A DNA stretch of 62,069 bases from Gammaproteobacteria bacterium (GTDB taxonomy: Bacteria > Pseudomonadota > Gammaproteobacteria > Steroidobacterales > Woeseiaceae). A program made the position numbers and the translations under genes. Numbering within the stretch: the first letter of the stretch is position 1; each line of letters starts with the position of its first letter. The notes under the pieces are model-generated. The model searched no databases. It was not told where the DNA came from and worked only from the letters and a program-made list of their open reading frames with translations. Positions 19,188-28,414 of the stretch are shown piece by piece. The stretch covers positions 1 to 62,069 of the forward strand of contig JAHHOT010000157.1 in assembly GCA_018677555.1 (NCBI GenBank). The letters run 5' to 3'.

Positions 19188-20407
19188 GCAAGCTCCACGC
19201 GAATCAGCTTCACGATTTCGGACAGCGAGTCCTCGACCACGCTGGTTTCCGGATGGCGAACAATGACGTAACCGTCGCCCTCGTAGCTATCTGACGGCGG
19301 CTGACCCTCTCGCGGCAGCTTCGCTTCGACCACGAGCTCGCCGAAACGCCGCTGCGCCTCGTCGAGGCCATGAATTGCACGCACTCGCCCCCGGCCCTGG
19401 CCGCGAATGTAGGCTGCACCTGCGGCATAGCGGCGAGGCGGCGGATCGAATTCATCGAATACGACCAGCCTCGGCCAGGCCTTGTAGAAATCAATGTCAT
19501 GCGCATAGGACAGCAACGAGGTAATTTGCGCCCCCGGCGGGCGGGCGCCAACCTCCGAGATCGCAATGCGCCCGTCCATGAGACGAAACCACTCCATGTG
19601 ACTCAAGCCGTTTTCCAGTCCAAGCGCATGCAGGCCCGTTTCTGCCGCCGCACGGATCGGATCGAACTCACTGCCGCTGATGTCCCGCGGCAGCAGCACG
19701 CACCACTGTATCCATGGATTCTCGAGGACTTCGAGTGGCGAAGGTACGTAGCGCGATATCGAGTGCCAGACGAGCTTGCCGTCCAACATGACACTGTCGA
19801 ATGAGAACTCCGTGCCACGCACGAACTCTTCGTACAAGCTGGGATGGTTCGGGTCTGGCGCATAGCGCCCGAGAAACCGTTCCAGCTGTTCGTCGCTGTC
19901 GACCCGATACGTCGCCTTACCACCCGCTCCGGCCGGCGGCTTCACAACCAGCGGATAACCGACATCGCGCGCGAACACACGGGCAGATTCGGGCTCAGCG
20001 ACCAGCGCATGCCGCGCGCAGGACACACCCGCATCGCGCAGGACGGTCTTCATTCTTGCCTTGTCACGGAAATTTCTTGCCGCCTCGGGGTCGAGGCCAT
20101 CGATGCCAAGCGACTCGCGGGCGATCGCCAACGGAACCTGAAGCTGTTCCAGCGTCGCAATATACCGTCGAGCCTTGCCAAAACGTTGCTGCAGCTCGTT
20201 GGCCGCTTGCGCCAGGTTGCCGGGGTCCAGAGCATCGCCGACGCGCCAGTGACCGGCGATGCGTTCGCGGATGTCCGCGGGAAGGTTGTCGACCGGGTCC
20301 TGGCTGACCAGCGTCAGGTCGACCCCGGGCAAATGCGACGCGCCGCGGACGAATCGCAGCGTCGCGTCCAGAAAAAACGGGGCAGCGAATATCACGTGAG
20401 TAGCCAT
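19184..20407 (-). CDS. ATP-grasp ligase, paralog A3
   Basis: Start MATHVIFAAPFFLDATLRFVRGA; YPLVVKPPAGAGGKATYRV, SHMEWFRLMDGRIAISEVGARPPGA; clearly paralogous to A1 and A2. Confidence 0.85.
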   Translation of the reverse strand: MATHVIFAAPFFLDATLRFVRGASHLPGVDLTLVSQDPVDNLPADIRERIAGHWRVGDALDPGNLAQAANELQQRFGKARRYIATLEQLQVPLAIARESLGIDGLDPEAARNFRDKARMKTVLRDAGVSCARHALVAEPESARVFARDVGYPLVVKPPAGAGGKATYRVDSDEQLERFLGRYAPDPNHPSLYEEFVRGTEFSFDSVMLDGKLVWHSISRYVPSPLEVLENPWIQWCVLLPRDISGSEFDPIRAAAETGLHALGLENGLSHMEWFRLMDGRIAISEVGARPPGAQITSLLSYAHDIDFYKAWPRLVVFDEFDPPPRRYAAGAAYIRGQGRGRVRAIHGLDEAQRRFGELVVEAKLPREGQPPSDSYEGDGYVIVRHPETSVVEDSLSEIVKLIRVELA

Positions 20408-20575
20408 AGCAACGCGAGTGTACCCGTAATCGTGCTCAGCTGCGTGGCGCATTGCGGCTCACCAAACCGTTGTAGATTGGAGGTTTGCACGCGCATTGCC
20501 GCCGTCTGTTGCGTTCAGTACGCCTGGCCGATTTATTGTGAGGTATCCGGATTCCCTGAGCACAAGGCTGCGACG

Positions 20576-20597
20576 ACACCTGCATAATTGCAGGTGT
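20576..20597. promoter_or_regulatory. Perfect inverted repeat in the divergent intergenic region upstream of the ATP-grasp operon
   Basis: ACACCTGCA-TAAT-TGCAGGTGT, 9-bp arms and 4-nt loop, between divergent starts 20407(-) and 20684(+). Confidence 0.45.
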
Positions 20598-20683
20598 GCA
20601 AGTATTCTATAAGCGCTTCAAACCATTCGAATATCGCAGGCATCTAAGCGAATACCACGGGCCTGATGTTATAAAGGAGTGCC

Positions 20684-22177
20684 ATGCGAGTTGTCTTCAT
20701 CGCGGCGCTGGCTGCATGCGTTTTTCAAGGCTGCACCAGTGATGATCGCGCGACCGGCGCTGCAGACCTCCTGTTAGCCAATGTTGTTGTCATATCCCCG
20801 GGCGGCGTCCCATCGCCGCGCATGGACGTCATTGTCGAAAACGGCCGCATTCTCTCCGTGGAGAAATCTGCACCACGTCGGAGCGGATTTGCAAGGAAGA
20901 CTATCGACGGCTCTGGAAAATTCCTGATTCCCGGCCTCATCGATGGCCACACCCACTTGAACGAAGTCCCGGGTATGAATTTCGAACACGAGCGCAGCTA
21001 CCCGGACATCTCGTCGGCAGCACGAAGTCAGATTCCGCGAAGTTACCTGTACCATGGGTTCACCACGGTTGTTGACTTGAATTCAACGCCCGGCGTCATC
21101 GAGCAATGGAATTCCCTCGCGGTGCGACCGCAAGCCTACTTTTGCGGCGCTTCGCCGGTGTTCGACGGCTACCCGATGAGCTGGATGCCGAAACCGGCCC
21201 GCTACGACATCATGCCGTACTTCCTGTTCGACGAGTCCCGCTCCGCGGAATTTCCCGAGGGTTTTGATCCGTCGCGCCACACACCGACAGCGGTTGTCGA
21301 TCGAATTCGCGCTGACGGCGGAATATGCGTCAAGACGCACTATGAACGGGGATTCGGCGGGCGCGGCGATCTGCCGGTGCCGACAGCCGCGCTCGTCAAA
21401 GCGCTCGTCGGAGCTGCTCATGCCAAAAAACTCCCGTTGCTGATGCATGCCAACTCGGAGTCTGCGCAGTCATTCGGGGTTGATACGGGAATCGACGCAT
21501 TCGCACATGGAATGTGGACCTGGAACGATCGTTTGCTAACGGAGATTCATACCGACATCGAAGAAATCGTCAACCAGACGATTGTACGAGACATTGCGCT
21601 GCAGCCGACAATTCAGGTTCTGTACGGTGAACAGGATATTCACAACCCGGATTACCTGGACGATCCGCGGCTGAAACGGGTATTGCCGGGCGGACTTATC
21701 GACTGGTATCGAACTGATGACGGGCAGTGGTGGCGACGACGCATGCTGCAGGTTCCGATCGTGTCTCAGCTCGTGGAACAAGGGCTGTGGCAGGAACTTG
21801 ATGCACCGCCCATTGCCCGGGTCTCCGCGGTACTTGAACACTTCGCGAGCAATGGCGGACGCCTGCTGTTTGGCAGCGATACGCCAAGTGATCCGACGTT
21901 TGCGAACCCGCCCGGGTTGAATGGACGTATGGAAATGGACCGGTGGATCGCTGCATCCGTAACCCCGGAACAGCTGTTTCTTGCAGCCACCGTAAACAAC
22001 GCGAATTTCTTCGGCCTGGGTGACGAGATCGGCACGATTGAAGCTGGCAAGCGGGCCGATCTGCTATTGCTCGGAGAAAACCCGCTGGACAGCGTTTCCG
22101 CCTACGACACTATCGAACAGGTCATACTGCGGGGCGTGGTATTGCATCGGTCTTCCCTGGCTGCCGACGCGGACTGA
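20684..22177 (+). CDS. Amidohydrolase family protein (predicted lipoprotein)
   Basis: FIAALAACVFQGCTSDD lipobox; LIPGLIDGHTHLNE, GSDTPSDPTFANPPGL, GTIEAGKRADLLLLGENPLD. Confidence 0.85.
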   Translation: MRVVFIAALAACVFQGCTSDDRATGAADLLLANVVVISPGGVPSPRMDVIVENGRILSVEKSAPRRSGFARKTIDGSGKFLIPGLIDGHTHLNEVPGMNFEHERSYPDISSAARSQIPRSYLYHGFTTVVDLNSTPGVIEQWNSLAVRPQAYFCGASPVFDGYPMSWMPKPARYDIMPYFLFDESRSAEFPEGFDPSRHTPTAVVDRIRADGGICVKTHYERGFGGRGDLPVPTAALVKALVGAAHAKKLPLLMHANSESAQSFGVDTGIDAFAHGMWTWNDRLLTEIHTDIEEIVNQTIVRDIALQPTIQVLYGEQDIHNPDYLDDPRLKRVLPGGLIDWYRTDDGQWWRRRMLQVPIVSQLVEQGLWQELDAPPIARVSAVLEHFASNGGRLLFGSDTPSDPTFANPPGLNGRMEMDRWIAASVTPEQLFLAATVNNANFFGLGDEIGTIEAGKRADLLLLGENPLDSVSAYDTIEQVILRGVVLHRSSLAADAD

Positions 22178-22226
22178 GCACGCTGGTAGTTTGCGCCGGC
22201 GCAGCCGCGCGCTGCCTGATTGTCGA

Positions 22227-23519
22227 CTAGAGCATGAACGCGAGCAATGTCGCGGTACCGAGGAACGAGAAAAAGCCTGCAACGTCGGTAACGGTCGTCA
22301 GAATGATCGATGCTGCTGTGGCCGGGTCCTGTCCAGCCCGGATCAGTATTATCGGCACAACCGCACCGGAAATGCCGGCGGCGATCATCGACATGATCAT
22401 CGCAACTCCAATAACGATAGCGAGGCCGACCGACTGGCTCCACGCAAACACCGCGATACCGCAGGTGAACGCGAGTGCAACGCCGTCGATCGCGCCAACC
22501 TGCAACTCCTTCCACAGCACCTTGCGCCATTCGCGTGTGCCGATCTCGCGCAGCGCGAGGCCACGCATCGTCACGGCAAGTGCCTGCGAACCGGCGTTCC
22601 CGGACTGCCCCGCTACCACCGGCAGCAATACGGCAAGCGCCGTAAACTGTGCGATCAGCGACTCGAAAATGCCGACGACAGCAGCGGCAAGAAACGCAGT
22701 AAGCAGATTGATATGCAGCCAGGGCAGGCGCCGCTTCACCGAGAACACAGCCGGTGACAAGGCCCGCTCGTCAACGCTGACGCCAACCATTTTCTGCATG
22801 CTCTCGATCGCCACGGTTTCGATCGCCTCGAACAGTCTCTGGTAGCGAACGACGCCAAGCAGCCGGCCCTCGACGTCGACAACCGGAAGCGAATCGACCC
22901 GGTACTTGTCCAGTAACTCGACGACCTCGCTGCGAGGCGTGGTAGCGAGGATGCTTGCATCGACGTCCTCGAGCAATTCACTCAGAAGCTGGTCGGACCC
23001 GGCCATCGCCATCGTTTGCATGTCCACCCGGCCGACGAGGTGATTGCCGCGATCCACAACGTAAAGCGTTCGTGTGCGACGTGCTCCCGAACGGCGCAGG
23101 ATATCGAGTGCCTGCGCAACGGTCATGTCGACGCGAATCGTGTCGTAGGGGCGCTCCAGCAGCCGACCGGCGGAGTCTTCATGGAAGTGCTGCAAGCGCT
23201 GCAGGTCACTGCGCACGGAATTGGGCAGAGCCGCCATCAGCTGTTCGCGGGCATCCTCTTTCATGCCGGCGAGCAGTGCGAGCGCCAGCCGTGGCGATGC
23301 GTCCTGCAGCACCGCTTGCTGTTGTTCCTTGCTCAGAGCGCTGAACAACGCGAGGGCTCGCCCTCCGGACATATAGTCCATGCACTTGACCAGCATGGCC
23401 GGATTGATTGCCGCGATATGCTCACGCAACACGCGTTTCGGCAGTTTCTCGATGCAACGCGCGGCGTCGGCCGGCCGTTCGCGCAGGTAAGTTTCCTTGA
23501 GCGCGGCCTGCAGGTTCAC
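22227..23519 (-). CDS. mgtE: MgtE-type divalent cation transporter with CBS domains
   Basis: MgtE_N-like repeats, CBS pair (VVDVEGRLLGVVRY), C-terminal TM region LPVVAGQSGNAGSQALAVTMRGLA...ISGAVVPIILIRAGQDPATAASIILTTVTDVAGFF. Confidence 0.9.
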   Translation of the reverse strand: MNLQAALKETYLRERPADAARCIEKLPKRVLREHIAAINPAMLVKCMDYMSGGRALALFSALSKEQQQAVLQDASPRLALALLAGMKEDAREQLMAALPNSVRSDLQRLQHFHEDSAGRLLERPYDTIRVDMTVAQALDILRRSGARRTRTLYVVDRGNHLVGRVDMQTMAMAGSDQLLSELLEDVDASILATTPRSEVVELLDKYRVDSLPVVDVEGRLLGVVRYQRLFEAIETVAIESMQKMVGVSVDERALSPAVFSVKRRLPWLHINLLTAFLAAAVVGIFESLIAQFTALAVLLPVVAGQSGNAGSQALAVTMRGLALREIGTREWRKVLWKELQVGAIDGVALAFTCGIAVFAWSQSVGLAIVIGVAMIMSMIAAGISGAVVPIILIRAGQDPATAASIILTTVTDVAGFFSFLGTATLLAFML

Positions 23520-24334
23520 GACGATGGTTTCCGTGAGAGAAAGCTCGCAAGCACCGTATCCAGGAGGTACATGAGATCGATCAACAGGTTGAAGAACACA
23601 CCGCTCGGCCCACCGGCCTCGCCGGCCTGCCCACTGGCGGCACGGAATACTTTTTCCCGAGACACGCCGCCCAGAATTCGCTGCCGATGATCCACGACCG
23701 GCAGCCAGTTACGTGTATGCCACACCTCGTCCTTCGCAACCTCCGCAATCGGCACCTCGGGCCTCACGGCCTTTAGCCCGATCACATAGTCGCCAACGAT
23801 GCCAGTGGGCGGATTACTCATTAACAAATGCCATCGGTCGAGCATTCCCTGGTAGCGGCCGGTTTCATCGACAACAACGAGGGGACCAGGTTCGTCCGCA
23901 TCAGCTTCTCGCAACTCCGCAAGCACGTCCGCTGCGAGGGAATTCGAACTGAAGCGCAAAGGAATGTCACCGACCAGTGCGCCAACGCTGTGGGAGGGGT
24001 ATCGCTGGTGCTGCATGAGGCGGCGCCTGCGCCCACGGTCGGTAATGGACTCGACAAGCGCAAGACGTCGTTCCCGAGGCATGCGGCTGAGCAAATTGAC
24101 GGCTTCATCGAACGGCGCATCCGCTAGCCACTGTGCAGGTTGGTGTTGCCCGGAATCCACTAACTGCAGGATTCGCGCCGCGGGTAGCCGCGAAATTATT
24201 CCCGCTTTGCGCGCTGCTGGTAAGCTTTCGATGATTCGCGAGCTTTCCTCGCTGTCGCCGCGCCCGAGCACTCGCGCGAAGGAATCCGGAAACCGGGTTG
24301 CGAAATCGAGGCTCAGGGGATCGATCTCAGTCAT
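23516..24334 (-). CDS. MgtE_N/CBS-like protein lacking the full MgtE channel domain
   Basis: Start MTEIDPLSL; MgtE_N-like RIIESLPAARKAGIISRL, CBS-like segments, only a short hydrophobic tail; 4-nt overlap with the downstream mgtE. Confidence 0.65.
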   Translation of the reverse strand: MTEIDPLSLDFATRFPDSFARVLGRGDSEESSRIIESLPAARKAGIISRLPAARILQLVDSGQHQPAQWLADAPFDEAVNLLSRMPRERRLALVESITDRGRRRRLMQHQRYPSHSVGALVGDIPLRFSSNSLAADVLAELREADADEPGPLVVVDETGRYQGMLDRWHLLMSNPPTGIVGDYVIGLKAVRPEVPIAEVAKDEVWHTRNWLPVVDHRQRILGGVSREKVFRAASGQAGEAGGPSGVFFNLLIDLMYLLDTVLASFLSRKPSS

Positions 24335-24335
24335 T

Positions 24336-25091
24336 TTATTCTGCCGCCGGCTTGTGCAGCACGCTCGTTTCAGCCAAACGCGCGGCCGGTACCCGCACAA
24401 TGCCCTCATCGTTTGCGATATCGATGCCGGTTGCGTGGATGTCGACAACCTCGCCCTCGACTGCATCGACGCGAATGCGGTCGCCGACCGCCAGTCGCGA
24501 CAACTCCCTCCGCGCCAGCAGATTCGCGACGTGCTGCCGCGACCCCAGGGCGAACGCGAGCATCAGCCCACCGCCTGCCACGGCAATGACGATCAGCATC
24601 AATTGCGTAACGAACGAAATATCGACATCGATATGCTGCAGTCCCATGACCACGGCGACGATGAGGATTGCGCCGTAGAGCATGCGCGGCGCGAGCGAGC
24701 TGGCTGTCATGTCTTCACTCAGATTGGCCACAACGTGACTGACAATGAGCCCCACGACATGTCCTGCCACCACGATCATCAGACCAACCAGCAGTTGCGG
24801 CACGAAGGTGATGACGGCGTTCAGCATCGTAGCGATCCCGCCAATACCCAGCACACGCAGCGCGTAGGAAATGGCGAGGATGATGACCATCCAGAAGACG
24901 ATGGTTCGCGCAATCCGGACAAGCCGAGGCGAGATGACGCTCTTCTCACTGGTCGTGAGCCTCGCCGTGCGCCTGTCGAGAAAGTCGAGTATGGCGCCCA
25001 CGGCTACGCTGAGGAGCCGCGCGGCGATGACGCCAAGGACGAGGATTGCGACTGCAACCAGTTCGTCCCGCGCGGCGAGTGCATCAAACAT
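24336..25091 (-). CDS. Mechanosensitive ion channel (MscS-like) protein
   Basis: Multiple TM segments then GSRQHVANLLARRELSRLAVGDRIRVDAVEGEVVDIHATGIDIANDEGIVRVPAARL. Confidence 0.7.
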   Translation of the reverse strand: MFDALAARDELVAVAILVLGVIAARLLSVAVGAILDFLDRRTARLTTSEKSVISPRLVRIARTIVFWMVIILAISYALRVLGIGGIATMLNAVITFVPQLLVGLMIVVAGHVVGLIVSHVVANLSEDMTASSLAPRMLYGAILIVAVVMGLQHIDVDISFVTQLMLIVIAVAGGGLMLAFALGSRQHVANLLARRELSRLAVGDRIRVDAVEGEVVDIHATGIDIANDEGIVRVPAARLAETSVLHKPAAE

Positions 25092-25149
25092 AGTCCGACC
25101 AGTATCTGCGTGTAGAATCGTCCGATCAAGTCATTGTTTTGAGCTATCG

Positions 25150-26148
25150 ATGGAAACTCTAGTTTGGGTAGGCATTTTTGTCTGCCTGTGCCACTCCGCC
25201 ATGTTTTCCGGTCTCAACCTGGCATTCTTTAGTCTCAGCCGCCTGCGCCTGGAAGCCGAAGCGGGCGCGGGAAACCATGCCGCCACCAGGATCCTGGCGC
25301 TGCGGAAAAACTCCAATCGTTTGCTGACTACCATTCTGTGGGGCAACGTGGCCATTAACGTGCTGCTCACACTGCTGTCCAATTCAGTCATGGTGGGCGC
25401 CGTCGCATTCGCTTTCTCGACCATACTGATTACGTTTGCCGGCGAGATTTTGCCGCAGGCCTATTTTTCGCGGAACGCGATGCGCATGGCCTCCCTGTTG
25501 AGCCCGATAATGCGCTTCTACCAGCACGCGCTGTACCCGGTTGCAGCGCCGAGCGCCTGGATGCTCGACCGGCTCATCGGCCAGGAAGAAATCCTCTACA
25601 TGCGCGAGCGGCAGCTGAAAGGCGTCATACAAAAGCACATCGATTCGGACGGCGCCGAGATCGACTTCATCGAAGGACGCGGTGCGCTGAACTTCCTCGA
25701 CATCGACGACGTGCCGATTTCGGATGAGGGCGAGCCAATCGACCCAGTCAGCATTGTCGTATTGCCAACCAAGGTCGACCTGCCCCTGATCCCGAACCTG
25801 GAATCCGCGTCGGACGAATTCGTGGCCGCCGTCAACGCCTCCGGCAGGAAATGGGTCGTACTGACCAATGACAACGGCGAACCGCTACTCATCCTCGATG
25901 CAGATGCGTACCTGCGCGCCGTCATGATCGATGCTTCGTTAGTGGATGCCTATGACTATTGTCACCGGCCCATCGTCATCACTGATCCCGACAGTCCGCT
26001 CGGTCACATCATTGGCGAACTCAAGCGCGGCGCAATGGCCGAGAGCGACGCCGCAATCGACAAGGACATCGTGCTTCTGTGGACACCGAAGCTGAAGAAA
26101 GTCGTCACGGGTGCGGACTTGCTGGGTCGGCTGTTGCGGGGTATTTGA
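25150..26148 (+). CDS. CNNM/DUF21-domain (CorC/HlyC-like) membrane protein
   Basis: VGIFVCLCHSAMFSGLNLAFFSLSRLRLEAEAGAGNHAATRILALRKNSNRLLTTILWGNVAINVLLTLL, GEILPQAYFSRNAMR. Confidence 0.8.
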   Translation: METLVWVGIFVCLCHSAMFSGLNLAFFSLSRLRLEAEAGAGNHAATRILALRKNSNRLLTTILWGNVAINVLLTLLSNSVMVGAVAFAFSTILITFAGEILPQAYFSRNAMRMASLLSPIMRFYQHALYPVAAPSAWMLDRLIGQEEILYMRERQLKGVIQKHIDSDGAEIDFIEGRGALNFLDIDDVPISDEGEPIDPVSIVVLPTKVDLPLIPNLESASDEFVAAVNASGRKWVVLTNDNGEPLLILDADAYLRAVMIDASLVDAYDYCHRPIVITDPDSPLGHIIGELKRGAMAESDAAIDKDIVLLWTPKLKKVVTGADLLGRLLRGI

Positions 26149-26183
26149 CGGTCCGTACCGGAGTTGGCCGGACAACGAGGTAG

Positions 26184-27206
26184 TTACATCAGGCCACGGC
26201 GGCCGAGTTTCTCGTATGCTTCGTCCGTGCCGTCGAACCAGGTGCCGAACAGTTTGTCCGTTGGTGTGCTCACGTGCCCGAAGTTCACGTCGAACAATTG
26301 ATGATGCAGCGTGTGAAAATGCGTGCCGGCCGCGAGCCACAAGCGGCCGAACCGGACTTTTTGAAAGCCGCAGTGCGATACGGCCGGACTCAGGCCCTGA
26401 AAGAACCCGGTTAGCGTGATCACGATCGGGTCCGCCGGCACGATCCACCAGAGCAGGAACACCGTGAAATACAGGAGATGCTCCAGCGGGTGCATCGATA
26501 TGCCGGACCAGGGGCCGGTGTTGACGTTCTTGTGGTGCAGCGCGTGACACAAGCGATACACTGGCCGCCAGTGCAACGGCCGGTGCGCGATCTCGAAGTG
26601 CAGCGCCGACCAGAAGAAGGTTGCGATTAGCATGGCGCCCAGGTAAACCGGCGCCTCGCTCCAGCGTGTGCTGGCGACCGTGCCCGACGCGTAGGCCCAG
26701 ACTGTCGCCGCCTCGTAGGCCGTCCAGATCGTGACGCCACTGACGACACTCCAGAACATATTGTCCTTCACCTGGTCGCGAAACAGGAATCGCCGGCTGT
26801 TTTTCGCCAGCCAGCGCTTGTCGAACTTGTACTTCTTGCCCTGCGCCCTGCGCATGTGCAGGCGCCAATGCAGACCGCCAGCAACCAGCAGCAACAAGCC
26901 GGCGTTACGCAGCCAGAGCAATGCGACCCACCCCGGCTCGACGGTTGCCATGCGTGAGATATCCGGCGTCAGGTAGTGCCATGCGAAGACTGCCAGGCCG
27001 ATGAAAAACAAGCCCGACGGATACAGGAACTCGGCTACGAACCAGCGCGCTATTCGCGATGGCTTTATGGGCCAGCGGTAAATCGGCGGCGGCTCGACTT
27101 TTTCGGCAGGCTGGTAGTATTCAAAGCGGCGCGTAGCGTCTTCCACTTGGGTCACCGTGTTCCCGGGCCATGAGGTGATTCTAGTCGCCCCTTTTCTGTG
27201 TGTCAT
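26184..27206 (-). CDS. Sterol desaturase/fatty acid hydroxylase family protein
   Basis: Histidine motifs HFEIAHRPLHW, LCHALHHKN, HFHTLHHQLFD in a multi-TM protein. Start may be internal (about 27155). Confidence 0.85.
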   Translation of the reverse strand: MTHRKGATRITSWPGNTVTQVEDATRRFEYYQPAEKVEPPPIYRWPIKPSRIARWFVAEFLYPSGLFFIGLAVFAWHYLTPDISRMATVEPGWVALLWLRNAGLLLLVAGGLHWRLHMRRAQGKKYKFDKRWLAKNSRRFLFRDQVKDNMFWSVVSGVTIWTAYEAATVWAYASGTVASTRWSEAPVYLGAMLIATFFWSALHFEIAHRPLHWRPVYRLCHALHHKNVNTGPWSGISMHPLEHLLYFTVFLLWWIVPADPIVITLTGFFQGLSPAVSHCGFQKVRFGRLWLAAGTHFHTLHHQLFDVNFGHVSTPTDKLFGTWFDGTDEAYEKLGRRGLM

Positions 27207-28269
27207 GCCAGCTCGACAAGAGTTGGACCTGCATCTCGTTGCTCATGCCCCAGCCGTTGTGCGGAAAAATCGTGTCGTCAAAGAACGCCGATTGATACCA
27301 ACGCCAGGCGGCGGTGAGCGTCCGCTGCGGCGGGCGCGTTTCGAATCCCTCGTCATGCGCGAGTTTCGCGCTGATCTGGAAAAACCCGGGGTCCTCGTTA
27401 ACGGGAATCCACATCGGGAGCTGCGTGAATGCTTCTACGTCTTGCGAGTACAGAAAATCTTTGGGGACCCATACGAGTTTCGCATCCGACTCCGTTGCTA
27501 TTCGGCTCATGTTCAGAAAATCGGCGAATCGGATTGGCGGTGCCGCCGTATTATAAATACCAGCACGTTTCTGCACCGCCGAGTCGACAATCCATCTCGC
27601 AACATCCCGTACGTCGACGAACTGAACCGGATCGTCGCCCGCGCCGGGAGCGAGCACTTCGTCATTCCTGTAGAAATTCCGCAGCCAGTAGTGCAACGAG
27701 GATCCCGGATCGCGTGGCCCGAAAATTGACGGGCAGCGGGCAACTCCGTGACGCTCGGGGTAAAGAGTGGATACGATTCTTTCGGCGCGAGCTTTTTCGC
27801 CACCGTAGCCGCTTTCACGCAATCGCAATTCCGCGGATTCGTCGACCCAGGGGCGCGCAAAGGACCGGTAGACGGCAATGCTGGAAACGAAAAAGTAGTA
27901 TTCCGCACGCTCTGCGAGAAGCTTCGCCGACGCCTCCACCATCGACGTATCGGCGGGCCACACATCGATAACGGCATCCCAGGTCCGGCCGCGGCCCAAT
28001 GCGCTCAGACCATGCACGCCGTTGCGGCGGTCTCCACGCAGCTTCTCGGTTCCGGGGAACAGCTGCGGCCGCGTTACGCCCCGATTGAACAGAGTGACCT
28101 CGTGCCCCCCGCTGAGAGCAGCCTCGACGATCGCCGGCCCCAGGAAATTGGTTCCGCCCAGAACGAGAATCTTCTGACTGGCCGTAGTTTTGGCCGACCG
28201 TGCAACGACCGGCGCTGACAGAGCGATAGCGGACAGGGCCGCACTGTGAAGAAACGAACGACGATCCAC
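27181..28269 (-). CDS. NAD-dependent epimerase/dehydratase with Tat-like signal
   Basis: GTG start at 28269: VDRRSFLHSAALSAIALSAPVVA then ILVLGGTNFLGPAIVEAALSGGHEVTLFNRG. Confidence 0.8.
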   Translation of the reverse strand: MDRRSFLHSAALSAIALSAPVVARSAKTTASQKILVLGGTNFLGPAIVEAALSGGHEVTLFNRGVTRPQLFPGTEKLRGDRRNGVHGLSALGRGRTWDAVIDVWPADTSMVEASAKLLAERAEYYFFVSSIAVYRSFARPWVDESAELRLRESGYGGEKARAERIVSTLYPERHGVARCPSIFGPRDPGSSLHYWLRNFYRNDEVLAPGAGDDPVQFVDVRDVARWIVDSAVQKRAGIYNTAAPPIRFADFLNMSRIATESDAKLVWVPKDFLYSQDVEAFTQLPMWIPVNEDPGFFQISAKLAHDEGFETRPPQRTLTAAWRWYQSAFFDDTIFPHNGWGMSNEMQVQLLSSWHDTQKRGD

Positions 28270-28414
28270 ACTAAAACCTTTGTCTAGCCGTAACGCGTCC
28301 AGTTTAGGGTCGCCGCGCACCTGCCGCCAGCGAATATGACCAGCGGGCGATGTCGAGGGGCGAACGGACGTAATGTATGCGTAAATCGGGGCGCACGCAG
28401 AGTAGAATTCACTC

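Noticed and set aside
9540-20407. Interpretation as an ordinary glycogen operon
   Set aside because: No glgB, glgC, glgP or glgX in the block, while five ATP-grasp genes and an S51 peptidase are present.
22020-25115. Large plus-strand ORFs (22020..22757, 22234..22845, 23964..25115) over the MgtE/MscS region
   Set aside because: Low-complexity, Arg/His-rich translations antisense to clear CDSs; treated as spurious. Only the 25150 start of the CNNM gene is real.
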